Below, piece by piece: positions 8,387 to 16,470 of a stretch of 33,717 nt of DNA (its first letter is position 1; every line of letters begins with the position of its first letter). A model generated the notes under the pieces. The model saw only the letters and a program-made list of their open reading frames with translations. It made no database searches and was not told where the DNA came from. Origin of the DNA: JAZDLC01 sp043802345 (lineage in GTDB: Bacteria > Planctomycetota > B15-G4 > JADJEK01); NCBI GenBank assembly GCA_043802345.1, contig JAZDLC010000317.1, positions 1 through 33,717 on the forward strand. The letters are read 5' to 3'. The translations under genes were made by a program, and so were the position numbers.

Positions 8387-9433
8387 TCACCTAACATTCT
8401 TACCAACAACATATTGCACTCGACTCGAACTGCCATGAGTCAGGAGCAGGCCCATCTTCACCAGGGCCTTGAGGTCCCGCTGGAGCGTTCGCCGGTGAAT
8501 GCCAGGGCAGAGCGACTCATACTCCTGGATTGCGAACCGCCCCTGCTCCAGCACCAGGCCGAGTGCCAGTACCTGCCGCTCCGTGAGTCCATGCTCCCTG
8601 GCGATGACGTCCGTGCGAATCACCGTCTCACCTCGAAGCTTCACCTCGTCGAGCTGAGTGGCGAGACCCGCCGTGAAGAACTCGAGCCAGCCGGTCATGT
8701 CCATATCGGCCTCCCGCACGCTCTGGATGGCACGGTAGAAGGCAGTCCGGTCCCGATCGTAGTATTCGCTGATCGCGAAGAGCCGCTTGAAGTCGTAGCC
8801 GGCGCGATAGAGACAGAGAGTCGAGAGCAGCCGCGACGTCCGGCCGTTTCCGTCCAGGAACGGGTGGATATGGACACACTGGAACTGGGCGACGCCGCTC
8901 ACGAGAACGGGATGAACGTCCGCAGGATCATTCAACCAGTCGACCAGCTCTCGCATGAGAATCGGCATGTCATGGGCGGGCGGGGGTGTGTAGACGACCT
9001 CTCCACTGGCAGAATTCACGACGTAGTTCTGCACGCGGCGATACTCGCCCGGCGAGGCAGTGCCGCCACGAACGCCCTCCACCAGGCGCTTGTGAATTTC
9101 GCGAATCAGACCCTCGGTGATCGGACCGTCATCTCCGAGCCAGTCGCTCACGAACTCGAACGCATCCCGGTAGTTGAGCAGCTCCCGAACATCGTCCGCG
9201 TCAGCATCCGGTACAGCGCTGCCGGCCAGGAGTTCTTCGGCTTGATCGAGGGTGAGGCGAGTGCCCTCTATGTGCGTCGTATGATGAGCCTCGAGCAGAA
9301 ACGCACGCGAACGCATTCCGGCGAGCCACTCCTCTGAGAGCTTCGCCGCATCGAGGAAACCCCGCGCCCGCTCCACTTGCGTCAGAGACGACGCGATCCG
9401 GTTCGTGATTGAGAAACGGGGGGTAAAGCTCAT
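8387..9433 (-). CDS. Fic family protein (AMPylase-type), N-terminal inhibitory helix
   Basis: A 348-aa Fic/DOC protein. The catalytic loop HPFLDGNGR is at residues 190-198 and matches the AMP-transfer consensus HPFxDGNGR, so the enzyme should be able to nucleotidylate hydroxyl side chains of proteins. An inhibitory motif of the (S/T)xxxE(G/N) type, T52-T-H-I-E56-G57, lies before the Fic core, making it a class II, self-inhibited Fic. A winged-helix-like DNA-binding segment occupies about residues 270-345 (LTERQVLALGLV, TLQRDLKALVKMGLL), as in many free-standing Fic regulators. The gene lies beside the tRNA-derived att-like repeat at 9539 and could be cargo of the accessory region. The target is unknown. 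Confidence 0.9.
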   Translation of the reverse strand: MSFTPRFSITNRIASSLTQVERARGFLDAAKLSEEWLAGMRSRAFLLEAHHTTHIEGTRLTLDQAEELLAGSAVPDADADDVRELLNYRDAFEFVSDWLGDDGPITEGLIREIHKRLVEGVRGGTASPGEYRRVQNYVVNSASGEVVYTPPPAHDMPILMRELVDWLNDPADVHPVLVSGVAQFQCVHIHPFLDGNGRTSRLLSTLCLYRAGYDFKRLFAISEYYDRDRTAFYRAIQSVREADMDMTGWLEFFTAGLATQLDEVKLRGETVIRTDVIAREHGLTERQVLALGLVLEQGRFAIQEYESLCPGIHRRTLQRDLKALVKMGLLLTHGSSSRVQYVVGKNVR

Positions 9434-9476
9434 AGGGCCTCCTCCCGAACGTCGATCTTGCCCAGCACCGCGGCCG

Positions 9477-9493
9477 AGAACCAGATCAGAACC
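9477..9493 (+). repeat. AGAACC pair, 11-bp spacing (left of att-like core 1)
   Basis: AGAACC occurs at 9477-9482 and 9488-9493, 11 bp apart. The same pair with the same spacing appears on the other side of the tRNA-derived core at 9715-9731, and again at 11370-11386. Such direct repeats flanking a core resemble arm-type recombinase sites. This function is inference. Confidence 0.35.
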
Positions 9494-9538
9494 AAACGCC
9501 GGGAGGGGATTCTATCGTTCCGCAACTGCGTGTAGTAC

Positions 9539-9586
9539 TGGAGCCAGGGAAGAGAATCGAACTCTCAACCCCCGCTTTACGAAAGC
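9539..9586 (-). other. att-like duplicate of the tRNA-Thr 3' half (copy 1)
   Basis: 48 bp identical to 14371-14418, the 3' half of tRNA-Thr(CGT): part of the anticodon stem, the anticodon loop, the variable loop, the T arm, the acceptor and the encoded CCA. The 5' half is replaced by unrelated sequence starting TATAACTAGC, so it cannot fold as a tRNA. Duplication of a tRNA 3' end is the usual footprint of site-specific integration. Confidence 0.8.
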
Positions 9587-9597
9587 TATAACTAGCT

Positions 9598-9634
9598 TGT
9601 TTACAGTTGTTTACGAGTGTTTACTGCTGTTCCT
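9598..9634 (+). repeat. Helically phased TGTTTAC repeats
   Basis: TGTTTAC occurs at 9598, 9608 and 9618, followed by TGTTCCT at 9628, an exact 10-bp period starting 12 bp from the tRNA-derived core. The second copy of the unit keeps the phase with TGTTTAC, TGCTTAT, TGTCGAC and TGTTCCT at 11250-11286. One-helical-turn spacing suggests cooperative protein binding, possibly by an integrase or excisionase. No AT-rich origin or gene accompanies it. Confidence 0.5.
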
Positions 9635-9745
9635 AAGTGTGATTCATGTTGGCCTTGCGGAGGATTCCGGGCGCTACCACTGTTCCTGGTTGTGGCCCTG
9701 TGTGGACGGCAATGAGAACCCAGTGAGAACCAGAATCTGATCGCA

Positions 9746-10120
9746 CAGTTGCCATTCGCACTCTTGGATGTTGGCGGCGGCAAGTGTCCGAAGGTCATGT
9801 CGTGCACAGCATGACCCGCCCTCTCCTGCAGCCACAATTCTCCATCAACGTTCTTCTTGATGTTGACGACCATCTAGGTGTTCATCGCGGACAGCGGCTC
9901 CCCGAAGGGATGCACGAGCACGAACGGAGTCGACGTGTCGCAACGGTACGTAGCCTGGATCAGCGGCGACCCAGGTCGGAAAGGCCGTTTGCCTGTCCTA
10001 TTCCCCTCGCAGTTGTGACATCCTCCGGCCAGGTCGCATCAACGCCCGCGCGAGCGATGATGCGACCTGGCCGGAGAGGAGGAGATCAAGGTGTCGATTC
10101 TCGGAAAAGCAGCTGCAGGC
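9746..10120. other. Noncoding spacer within the first element-like segment
   Basis: About 375 bp between the repeat unit and the exported-protein gene. It contains the 19-bp perfect inverted repeat at 10023-10076 and no ORF with credible coding character. Confidence 0.4.
10023..10076. terminator. Perfect 19-bp stem hairpin, possible terminator
   Basis: CTCCGGCCAGGTCGCATCA at 10023-10041 is the exact reverse complement of 10058-10076, with a 16-nt GC-rich loop. It lies 45 bp beyond the stop of the minus-strand gene at 10121. There is no U-tract on either strand, so it may be an RNA-stabilising stem, a factor-dependent terminator or an element end rather than a classical intrinsic terminator. 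Confidence 0.5.
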
Positions 10121-10996
10121 TCACTCGCTGACGATCCGGATCGCCTTTGGTGGTGTGCAGTCGCCGTTACCGAAGTCGACCTGTAAGTAGATGGTCCTGC
10201 CGACCAGAGAGAGATCGTCAGGGATGTCGACGAGGATGTGGTTCCGACGGTTGCCGAAGTAGGTCGCCTGACTCGCTCCCTCGCCGATGGCGATCGTTCC
10301 TAGACGCGAGTTCGTGCTGATCTCGATCCCCCAGGATTGGGGCAGGGGATAGTCTGAGCTCACGCGATCAAGGCTCGTAGCATCAAGGGTCAGTGCGGCG
10401 CTCACGGTGTAGCTCAGGATTTCGCTTTCCGCGACGCCCGCCTCGACACGGAACCGAGCGGTCTCGCCAACCGCGACGGTCTCGGGTCCAATGATCTGGA
10501 GCATCGCGATGGGTACGAGTTCGGTAGGGCCACTCGTGCCACCGTCGACCCAGCCGTCGCCACCTTCCCCGGGAGTCGTGCTTGAACCATTGTCGCTCGT
10601 CACCCAAGCAAACATACCCCACGTCTGACTGGCAGCATTCCCCGGCACAGTGATCGTGAACTCGCCGGTTCCAGGGTTGCTAAACCCAGAACCGCCCCCG
10701 TTGACCTTCCAGTGCTTGCCCTTCTTCTTGGATCCTGACCCAGTGGGCGCGCCCCAGCCATCCGGCTGGTCGAACGTACTGCCGCCATCGAGCTTGCTGC
10801 CATCGGGCGTCGGAAAGATGTGAAAGTCCTTGATCGTCTCACCCGAGCCCGCCGTCACGGTGATCGTCACCGTCGTCGTCGGGTCCGACGGTGTGCCGCC
10901 CTCGCTTACAGACGTCGACACACTGCTAGAGTAGGCCAGCGGTGTAGCTGCTAAGGTTAGGCTCAGCGCAATTCCCAGGAATCTGATTTCGGACAT
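10121..10996 (-). CDS. Exported protein of unknown function
   Basis: A 291-aa protein starting with a Sec signal peptide (MSEIRFLGIALSLTLAATPLAYSSS). The mature part is rich in Ser, Thr, Gly and beta-strand-like patterns and contains only one Cys, near the C-terminus. The C-terminal half, with IIGPETVAVGETARFRVEA and IYLQVDF, looks like one or two Ig-like or carbohydrate-module-type beta sandwiches. The start at 10996 is preceded by AAGGGG at about 8 bp; an in-frame upstream start at 11116 would bury the signal peptide. The gene lies between the two tRNA-fragment repeats and is more AT-rich than the flanking chromosome, consistent with cargo of an integrated element. I do not recognise the family. 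Confidence 0.65.
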   Translation of the reverse strand: MSEIRFLGIALSLTLAATPLAYSSSVSTSVSEGGTPSDPTTTVTITVTAGSGETIKDFHIFPTPDGSKLDGGSTFDQPDGWGAPTGSGSKKKGKHWKVNGGGSGFSNPGTGEFTITVPGNAASQTWGMFAWVTSDNGSSTTPGEGGDGWVDGGTSGPTELVPIAMLQIIGPETVAVGETARFRVEAGVAESEILSYTVSAALTLDATSLDRVSSDYPLPQSWGIEISTNSRLGTIAIGEGASQATYFGNRRNHILVDIPDDLSLVGRTIYLQVDFGNGDCTPPKAIRIVSE

Positions 10997-11154
10997 ACGG
11001 TATCCCCTTGTGCTTCTCGATTCCTCTTCCTCTTCCACCTGGATGATCCCCTTCGGACGGAAGCAAAGCCCGAAGATCCACAGACAGGCGTCGCCACGAA
11101 TCCGCAGCACTCCCAATATCGGTTCGATCCTCAGTCCGTGTCAACTACTATTTC

Positions 11155-11405
11155 TGGAGGGGATCTTGGCAGCACCGCAACGACTTGTGGTACTGGGGCC
11201 AGGGAAGAGAATCGAACTCTCAACCCCCGCTTTACGAAAGCTATAAAGCATTTGTTTACAAATGCTTATGGATGTCGACAGTTGTTCCTACTTGTGAGTC
11301 TGTCGGCTCTTGTGGAAGATCCTGGGCGCTACCAGTGTTCCTGGCTGTTGCCCTGTGTGGACGGCAATGAGAACCCAGTGAGAACCAGAATCCGATCGCA
11401 ACCCT
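11155..11405 (+). repeat. About 245-bp repeat unit containing a tRNA-Thr 3' fragment, copy 2
   Basis: Second copy of the unit at 9500-9745, with the tRNA fragment in the same position and the AGAACC pair at 11370-11386. The phased heptamers are more decayed than in copy 1. The left AGAACC pair seen next to copy 1 is not present here. Confidence 0.75.
11194..11241 (-). other. att-like duplicate of the tRNA-Thr 3' half (copy 2)
   Basis: Matches 14371-14418 at 47 of 48 positions (one A-to-G difference near the CCA end), then diverges into TATAAAGCA. Together with copy 1 and the intact tRNA at 14371, it divides the region into segments of about 1.6 kb and 3.1 kb, each bounded by tRNA 3' ends in the same orientation. 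Confidence 0.8.
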
Positions 11406-11544
11406 GGGTTGCGCCCACCCGGCTTTTGCCCAGAAGCATCCAGGTGCCGTGGCCACGATGCCCCCGGCCCGGCGACGGCGGCCAACGCCTCGATGGTCTT
11501 CAAGCCGTGCTGCGACCGGGCGCTTCACACCCTCTCCTCAGCAG

Positions 11545-12558
11545 CTACGGAACGTGGATGATCTCCGTGTTGGAGGTGTCGAAGGCGTGGGAAGCCGGGT
11601 CCTTGGTGATCGCCTGCATGCCGAGGCTGACGCCGGAGATGAGATTGACTGTGACTGGGAAGCTCAGCGGCTGGGAGGGGAGCTTGCCCATGATCAGGAT
11701 CGGGACGACTGGCGCCACGTCGATCGGGCAGCCGCCAACTGTGCCGCCCAGACCCGACCCGATGTTTGTGCCGAGAGCCAGGGCCCACCAGTCATTGACG
11801 GAAGCCCCGGAGACCTCGATCGAGATCGTGCTGCCACTGCAGGTCGGCCCGACGATCTGGAGTGCCAAACCTCCACCGCACCCGCCAGGGAAGGTGTCGT
11901 TTCCGTCATGGGCGAGAAGCTCCGTCCACCACGAGTAGTCAATGCCACCATACCATGTGCCGCAAGTTCCGCTGGAGTGATCGATGGAGTCCATCTCGAG
12001 CGGGTTTCCCGTGCCACCGGTTGCCAAGAGCGGACCCGTTTGGCTGTCGCCAGCGAAGGAGTAGCTGTAGCCGAAGGGGCCCTCATCGAGATAGAAGCAA
12101 GCACCGGTCGCCTTCAGGTCGATCGAGACGATCCAGCCAGTGCCGCCGGTAGTCGACGTGTGCCCCGGCAGGCCCGTCAGACTCACGTCGTAGATCGTTG
12201 AGCCTAGAGTCCCGCACCACCCCGTGTACTGGTCGTAGACTCTGTACCGGAACGCAGCCGCGGGGCCGCTCGTGCCGTATCCAAACGCCAGATCTGTAAC
12301 TACGTCATGATCCTCGCTGGCAGTGATCGTGCCCCAGTCGATCAACTCAGCGTCTGACCACAGGGGAATGTACCACCAACTCGCAACCGTAGTCGTGTTC
12401 GAGTAGATGACCCGGGGCGCGGACTTCGCGGGTACGCCGTCCCCGACCTGTACGTGCCGGATCGGACCCTTGATCGGAATCGGGTGGACCTGGCCTCTGG
12501 CCGGTGCAAGTGCCGCCGTCATCGCGAGAACGAGGATTGCGCATGGCTTGAATCGCAT
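11545..12558 (-). CDS. Exported protein of unknown function
   Basis: A 337-aa protein with a clear Sec signal peptide (KPCAILVLAMTAALAPARG, cleavage near residue 22). The mature protein is Gly/Thr/Ser-rich with several Cys (WCGTLG, ACFYL, TCGTWYGG, GGCGGG) that could form disulfides outside the cytoplasm. The C-terminal segment from about residue 250, with LGTNIG...GGCPIDVAP...PVTVNLISGVSLGMQAITKDP, resembles a beta-rich domain seen at the ends of secreted proteins in several environmental phyla, which I recall only loosely. The next minus-strand gene upstream ends 41 bp away and also encodes an exported protein, so the two may be co-transcribed. No catalytic motif is recognised. Confidence 0.65.
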   Translation of the reverse strand: MRFKPCAILVLAMTAALAPARGQVHPIPIKGPIRHVQVGDGVPAKSAPRVIYSNTTTVASWWYIPLWSDAELIDWGTITASEDHDVVTDLAFGYGTSGPAAAFRYRVYDQYTGWCGTLGSTIYDVSLTGLPGHTSTTGGTGWIVSIDLKATGACFYLDEGPFGYSYSFAGDSQTGPLLATGGTGNPLEMDSIDHSSGTCGTWYGGIDYSWWTELLAHDGNDTFPGGCGGGLALQIVGPTCSGSTISIEVSGASVNDWWALALGTNIGSGLGGTVGGCPIDVAPVVPILIMGKLPSQPLSFPVTVNLISGVSLGMQAITKDPASHAFDTSNTEIIHVP

Positions 12559-12599
12559 CGTCTCCTCCGAATCTGTCTGTCAGTGGTCGTGCCAACGCA

Positions 12600-14068
12600 T
12601 CAGAACTGGACTCTCGACATGTAGATCACGGACTTGTCAGGAGCGTCTCCTCCACTGGCAGTCCGTTTGCGGCTCAATGTTCCCGAATACGCGATCCAGA
12701 TGTCATCCCCATCGCAGGCGATTCCAGGGTACTCACCCGGATTGTGTTTGTCGCTTCCAGGCGGGGCGCGAGTCTTTTCGCACTGCAGCACCGGCTCATC
12801 CGGGAACGTCACCAGCCGCACGTTGGTGAATGTCGTTCCTCCATCCAGACTCACCGCATAGAAGACGTCGAAGTTGATCCCTGTCGGGTCATTCCCATCG
12901 ACCTGTTGGTATCTTCGGTCGTCGTAGTAGACGACATGGAGCCGTCCCTGGCCATCGACCACGGCTGCTGGCAAGACCTGGTCCTTGTCGTCGCCGCCAG
13001 GGACGACAAGGTCGTCATTGACTCTGACTGGGTCTCCCAGTTCCCAGCAATTGGTGGTCGTTGAGCACACGTTGGATCTCGTGAGCGTAATACAGAACAC
13101 GTCCACATCCACACTGCTGGCTGGGGCAAGATCGTGGTAGAGCAGGTACAATCGATTCGCATCGCTGGGATCGGCGACGAGCTGTGGGACTCGCAGCATC
13201 CGGAATGGTCCCGGGACCTTCTCCGGCATGTTGCCTGTGCCGTTGGGGTCGACTTCGATGAAGTTCGCCCCGGGGTCCTCCAGATGGTCGAACTCCCATC
13301 CCGTGAGAGTCGGTCCGAACGTGAGATTCCCCTCCATGAAGAAGAAGTTCCCGCTGCTGAACTCCACATAGGCCAGGTAGATCGGCCCGAGCACGCTCGT
13401 GTCTCCGATCGTGGGCTGCACGCAGAAACCAGCGGTTGGAGCGAACCCATCGGTCTTGTCAACGATGACCTGTGGACCCATCCAGGTAACTCCTCCATTC
13501 GTCGACCTCGCGAACCTCATGCTCTGTGCACCCGTCTGGTGCCAGGTTGCATAGAGCTCCGTGTAGGAGGTCCCCATGTGGCCCGCGATGATCCAGCTCT
13601 TGTCAATGCCATTGCCTGTCCCAACCCCGACGGAGGTCCAATCCGGCGAACCTGCTGGATCAAACAAGCTGATATGGCACGCAGCGAAGTCCCGATAGCA
13701 GCACACGAAGCTCGGAAGTGGAGCGCCCTTGATCTGAAGGTTACCATAGGCCACGGACGGATCGTCGTTGGTAGGTGCCCTTACCCTGACTCCCTCCGTC
13801 CAGGTCGAGGTGGATCCGTTGAAGTACGCATAACCCACGCCGGGGTTTGCCAAGGCCTCGCCAGCAGGTTCCATCTGGATAAACGTGGCCATCACGTTCC
13901 CGCCGCCTGCGGCGATGTCGACCTCGCGCAGATTCCAGTTTCGTCCCGGATCGACGATGCCCTCCGCGATGACCCTACGAGCGTAAACCGTGGGCTGGGC
14001 TTGGATGCCCCCCCAAGCAAATAGTGCGCCGCCACCACGAACGCGAGAATCCTCGCTGCTGCTCTCAT
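12600..14068 (-). CDS. Exported BNR/Asp-box (sialidase-like) beta-propeller protein, frameshifted at a G7 tract
   Basis: The open frame 12600-13895 encodes a long beta-rich protein with Asp-box-like motifs (RSTNGGVTW and AVSLDGGTTF) and repeated substrate-style aromatic patterns, as in BNR-repeat sialidase-fold proteins. It lacks a signal peptide. Another frame supplies one: the ATG at 14068 (GGAG about 8 bp upstream) begins MRAAARILAFVVAAHYLLGG. The two frames meet at a run of seven G (plus-strand C at 14008-14014). With eight G the product would read continuously through LGGGIQAQPTVYARRV into the propeller. It is therefore either a homopolymer sequencing error, a decayed gene, or a slippage-controlled exported protein. 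The sialidase fold is moderate confidence; enzymatic activity is not supported. Confidence 0.6.
14008..14014 (-). other. Homopolymer frameshift site (G7 on the minus strand)
   Basis: Seven consecutive C on the plus strand (G on the coding strand) within the signal-peptide region of the BNR-like gene. One additional G restores a single open frame from the signal peptide to the stop at 12600. Confidence 0.65.
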
Positions 14069-14370
14069 CCGTAGTTCTCCCTTCATCGCAGGACCACCCA
14101 GAACGCCGAGATTATCTCACAGAACGCGACGTCCGTCAACGATCCGAGACCGGGGCCACCCTTGGGAAACCGGTCCGCTCTCCGATCAGCTTGGCAGCCA
14201 GCGGAGATGAACGGCGATTCCTCTCGGCAACTCAAGAGGGCCGCGCCACTTGCGTCCGCGATCGGTGTTCCGGACACCGCAGAACGGGTGGCATTGGCTC
14301 GCACGACAGGGGAGACCCGCGTTCGACCGGCGGTAGGAGCAGGGACTGCGTGCCGACTAGCGCGGAGAAT

Positions 14371-14445
14371 TGGAGCCAGGGAAGAGAATCGAACTCTCAA
14401 CCCCCGCTTTACGAAAGCGGTGCTCTACCGTTGAGCTACCCTGGC
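14371..14445 (-). tRNA. tRNA-Thr (anticodon CGT)
   Basis: A complete cloverleaf on the minus strand: acceptor GCCAGGG/CCCTGGC, D arm GCTC/GAGC, anticodon stem CCGCT/AGCGG with loop TTCGTAA (anticodon CGT, reads ACG, threonine), 5-nt variable loop, T arm GAGAG/CTCTT with TTCGATT loop, discriminator T and an encoded CCA. It is 75 nt with the CCA. Its 3' half is duplicated at 9539 and 11194, marking it as the integration target. Confidence 0.95.
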
Positions 14446-14525
14446 GTGCCGTGTACCCGTCGCGCCGGCTTCTGGCCGGCAGCGAGCGATGGGTTCTAAC
14501 AGAGATCGGGGCTCGAGGAAAGCTC

Positions 14526-15377
14526 CTACGGCCTCTGCGGGATGAAGTCGAGCAGGACCTCCTCGGGGATCAGGCCGGCGTCCTCGGCCCGGCCCAGCAG
14601 GGTCAGGACTCCGGCCCGGCCGCGCTCCCCCAGGTCGATGGTGAAGTCGTTCACGTACATGCCGACGAAGCGGTCGTTGGTCTCCTTGTCGATCCCCCGG
14701 CCGAAGTCCCGCGCGTACTCCAGCGCCTCGGCACGGTTCAAGAGCCCCCACTCGGTGGAGCGGCGCAGCACCCGCTGGATCTTGATGCACAGCTCGTCGC
14801 CCAGGTCCCTGCGCACGGCATTGACTCCGAGCGGCAGGGGAAGCCCGTGCGTCTCACTGGCCCACCACGCCCCCAGATCCTCGATCTTGTACACGCCGTG
14901 ATCCTGGTAGGTGATCTGCCCCTCGTGGATCAGCAGCCCGTTCTCGATCCTCCCCTCGGCCACCGCCGGCAGGATCTGGTCGAACGGCATCACCGCGGTC
15001 CGCACATTCCCGGCGAACAGCTTGAAGACCAGGAAAGCCGTGGTCTTCTCGCCGGGCACATGGACCACGGTCTCGTCGGTCCAGTCGTCGGCGCTCTGCT
15101 GCCGATTGGAGATCAGCAGCGGGCCGTAGCCATCCCCCACCGACGCGCCGCAGGTCGTCAGCCGGTACCGGTCGGCCAGCGAGGAGTAGGCGAACAGCGA
15201 CAGCGCGGTGATGTCGAGTTCGCTCCGCTCCGCCCGCGCGTTGAGCGTCTGGATATCCTCCAGGATGTGCTCGAAGGCGAGCCCCTCCGTATCCACGCGG
15301 TCCCTCGCCAGGGCGCAGAACATGAAGGCGTCGTCAGGATCGGGGGAATGCCCGAGAGTCAGCTTCCGTGTGGCCAT
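14526..15377 (-). CDS. mqnD: 1,4-dihydroxy-6-naphthoate synthase MqnD
   Basis: A 283-aa enzyme of the futalosine pathway that converts cyclic dehypoxanthine futalosine to 1,4-dihydroxy-6-naphthoate on the way to menaquinone. The N-terminal signature GHSPDPDDAFMF (9-20) is characteristic, and the protein has the periplasmic-binding-protein-like two-lobed fold of MqnA/MqnD at the usual length. It is the third gene of a minus-strand run (LON-domain protein, methyltransferase, mqnD) and lies 80 bp upstream of tRNA-Thr. Other mqn genes are not in the window, so the pathway is scattered, as is common. The call is secure. Confidence 0.93.
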   Translation of the reverse strand: MATRKLTLGHSPDPDDAFMFCALARDRVDTEGLAFEHILEDIQTLNARAERSELDITALSLFAYSSLADRYRLTTCGASVGDGYGPLLISNRQQSADDWTDETVVHVPGEKTTAFLVFKLFAGNVRTAVMPFDQILPAVAEGRIENGLLIHEGQITYQDHGVYKIEDLGAWWASETHGLPLPLGVNAVRRDLGDELCIKIQRVLRRSTEWGLLNRAEALEYARDFGRGIDKETNDRFVGMYVNDFTIDLGERGRAGVLTLLGRAEDAGLIPEEVLLDFIPQRP

Positions 15378-15434
15378 GAGAAAAATCCGGTCTGGGGGGA
15401 AACGGAGCAGTCTAGGGGCGCTGAAGATCCCGGT

Positions 15435-16466
15435 CTATCCGCCGGAGCGCTTTTCCGCCAGGATCAGCGGCGAGCGGTCCGGGACCTCCAACAGCCGGGG
15501 CGGCCCGAAACCGGCCTCGGCCAGCCATTCCCCGATCTGCTCCATGCTGAACACATCCCCCTCCTCGGTGTGGACCAGCATGTTCAGGCCGAACAGCAGG
15601 GGAATCAGCGGGCCGGAGCGAGCCGCGTCCACGAGGAACTCGGCGATCACCACGCTGCCGCCGGGCCGGAGCGCCTTGCCGATCCGCTTCAGCAGGGTCC
15701 TCGACCAGGCAGCTCCCTCTGAATGCAGGATATGACCCAGGAACACCACGTCGAACAGGCCCTCCGCCAGTTCTACAGTGCGCAGATCGCCGGGGAGGTA
15801 GTGGAACCTCGCGGCCATGTCGTTCCGTTCCACGAACTGGCGCGTGACCTCGAGCACCTCGCCGTGATCGAGAGCCGTGACCACCACCCCGCCATGCGCC
15901 CGGGCCAGCTCGATGCCGAACACCCCGGAGCCGGCCGCCACATCGAGCGCCGCCGCGTCGAACCGGGGGAGTGACGGCTTCAGCGTCTCGGCCGCGACCC
16001 TGGCCGCGCCCTGGTTGATCCGGTAGAGATCCGGCACCAGCGTGCGGAAGAACGCCGCGCTGGCCGCGCCTCCGCCCTTGCGAACCGGCTTGCCCGACCG
16101 GACCGCCGCGGTCAGCTCCATCCAGCGCTCCATCACCATGCGCAAGTGAAGCAGTGGTCCGCCTTCAGAAGAGCCGCCCTCGCAAGGCTCAACCAGCAAC
16201 GGTCCCACACCGCGGGCCAGACCGAAGCGCTCTCCGTCTCGAGTCAGGAACCGCATGCCGGCGAGCGCTTCCAGCAGGAAGCGCAGGCCCCGCTGGGAGC
16301 AGTCCAGCCGTTCCGCCAGCCGTTCAATCGTGCAGGCGCCATCTCCCAGTGCCGGGAAGACGCCGATTTCCGCCGCCGCGAGCAGCGCGAAGGTCTCGCC
16401 GAAAGCCCACTGGGCACGGGCCAGTTCCTTGAAGCCGATCTCCGCGTTGCTGGACTCGCCGCTCAT
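15435..16466 (-). CDS. SAM-dependent O-methyltransferase-like protein with dimerisation domain
   Basis: A 343-aa protein. Residues about 10-100 form a winged-helix dimerisation domain (AEIGVFPAL, LAERLDCSQRGLRFLLEALAG), followed by a class I methyltransferase domain with the SAM loop ALDVAAGSGVFGIELA (about 191-206) and the later motif LKRIGKALRPGGSVVIAEF. This layout matches the hydroxyneurosporene/acetylserotonin O-methyltransferase family (BchU/CrtF-like). It starts 4 bp after the LON-domain gene and ends 57 bp before mqnD, so an operon with mqnD is likely. A quinone-related methylation is possible, but the sequence does not show the substrate. Confidence 0.8.
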   Translation of the reverse strand: MSGESSNAEIGFKELARAQWAFGETFALLAAAEIGVFPALGDGACTIERLAERLDCSQRGLRFLLEALAGMRFLTRDGERFGLARGVGPLLVEPCEGGSSEGGPLLHLRMVMERWMELTAAVRSGKPVRKGGGAASAAFFRTLVPDLYRINQGAARVAAETLKPSLPRFDAAALDVAAGSGVFGIELARAHGGVVVTALDHGEVLEVTRQFVERNDMAARFHYLPGDLRTVELAEGLFDVVFLGHILHSEGAAWSRTLLKRIGKALRPGGSVVIAEFLVDAARSGPLIPLLFGLNMLVHTEEGDVFSMEQIGEWLAEAGFGPPRLLEVPDRSPLILAEKRSGG

Positions 16467-16470
16467 GCGT

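Larger units (their letters stand above)
9500..9745 (+). repeat. About 245-bp repeat unit containing a tRNA-Thr 3' fragment, copy 1
   Basis: This unit is homologous to 11155-11405. Shared blocks are GGAGGGGAT, CCGCAAC, GTACTGG, the 48-bp tRNA fragment, the 10-bp-phased TGTTTAC tract, a GGGCGCTACCA block, and the GTGTGGACGGCAATGAGAACC segment at the right end. The rest is diverged. Neither copy encodes a supported protein. Confidence 0.75.

Noticed and set aside
9405..9740. ORFs reading through the tRNA fragments (here and at 11138-11938), giving ENRTLNPRFTKA-type peptides
   Set aside because: These are translations of tRNA 3' sequence, a known annotation artefact; there is no ribosome-binding site or coding pattern.
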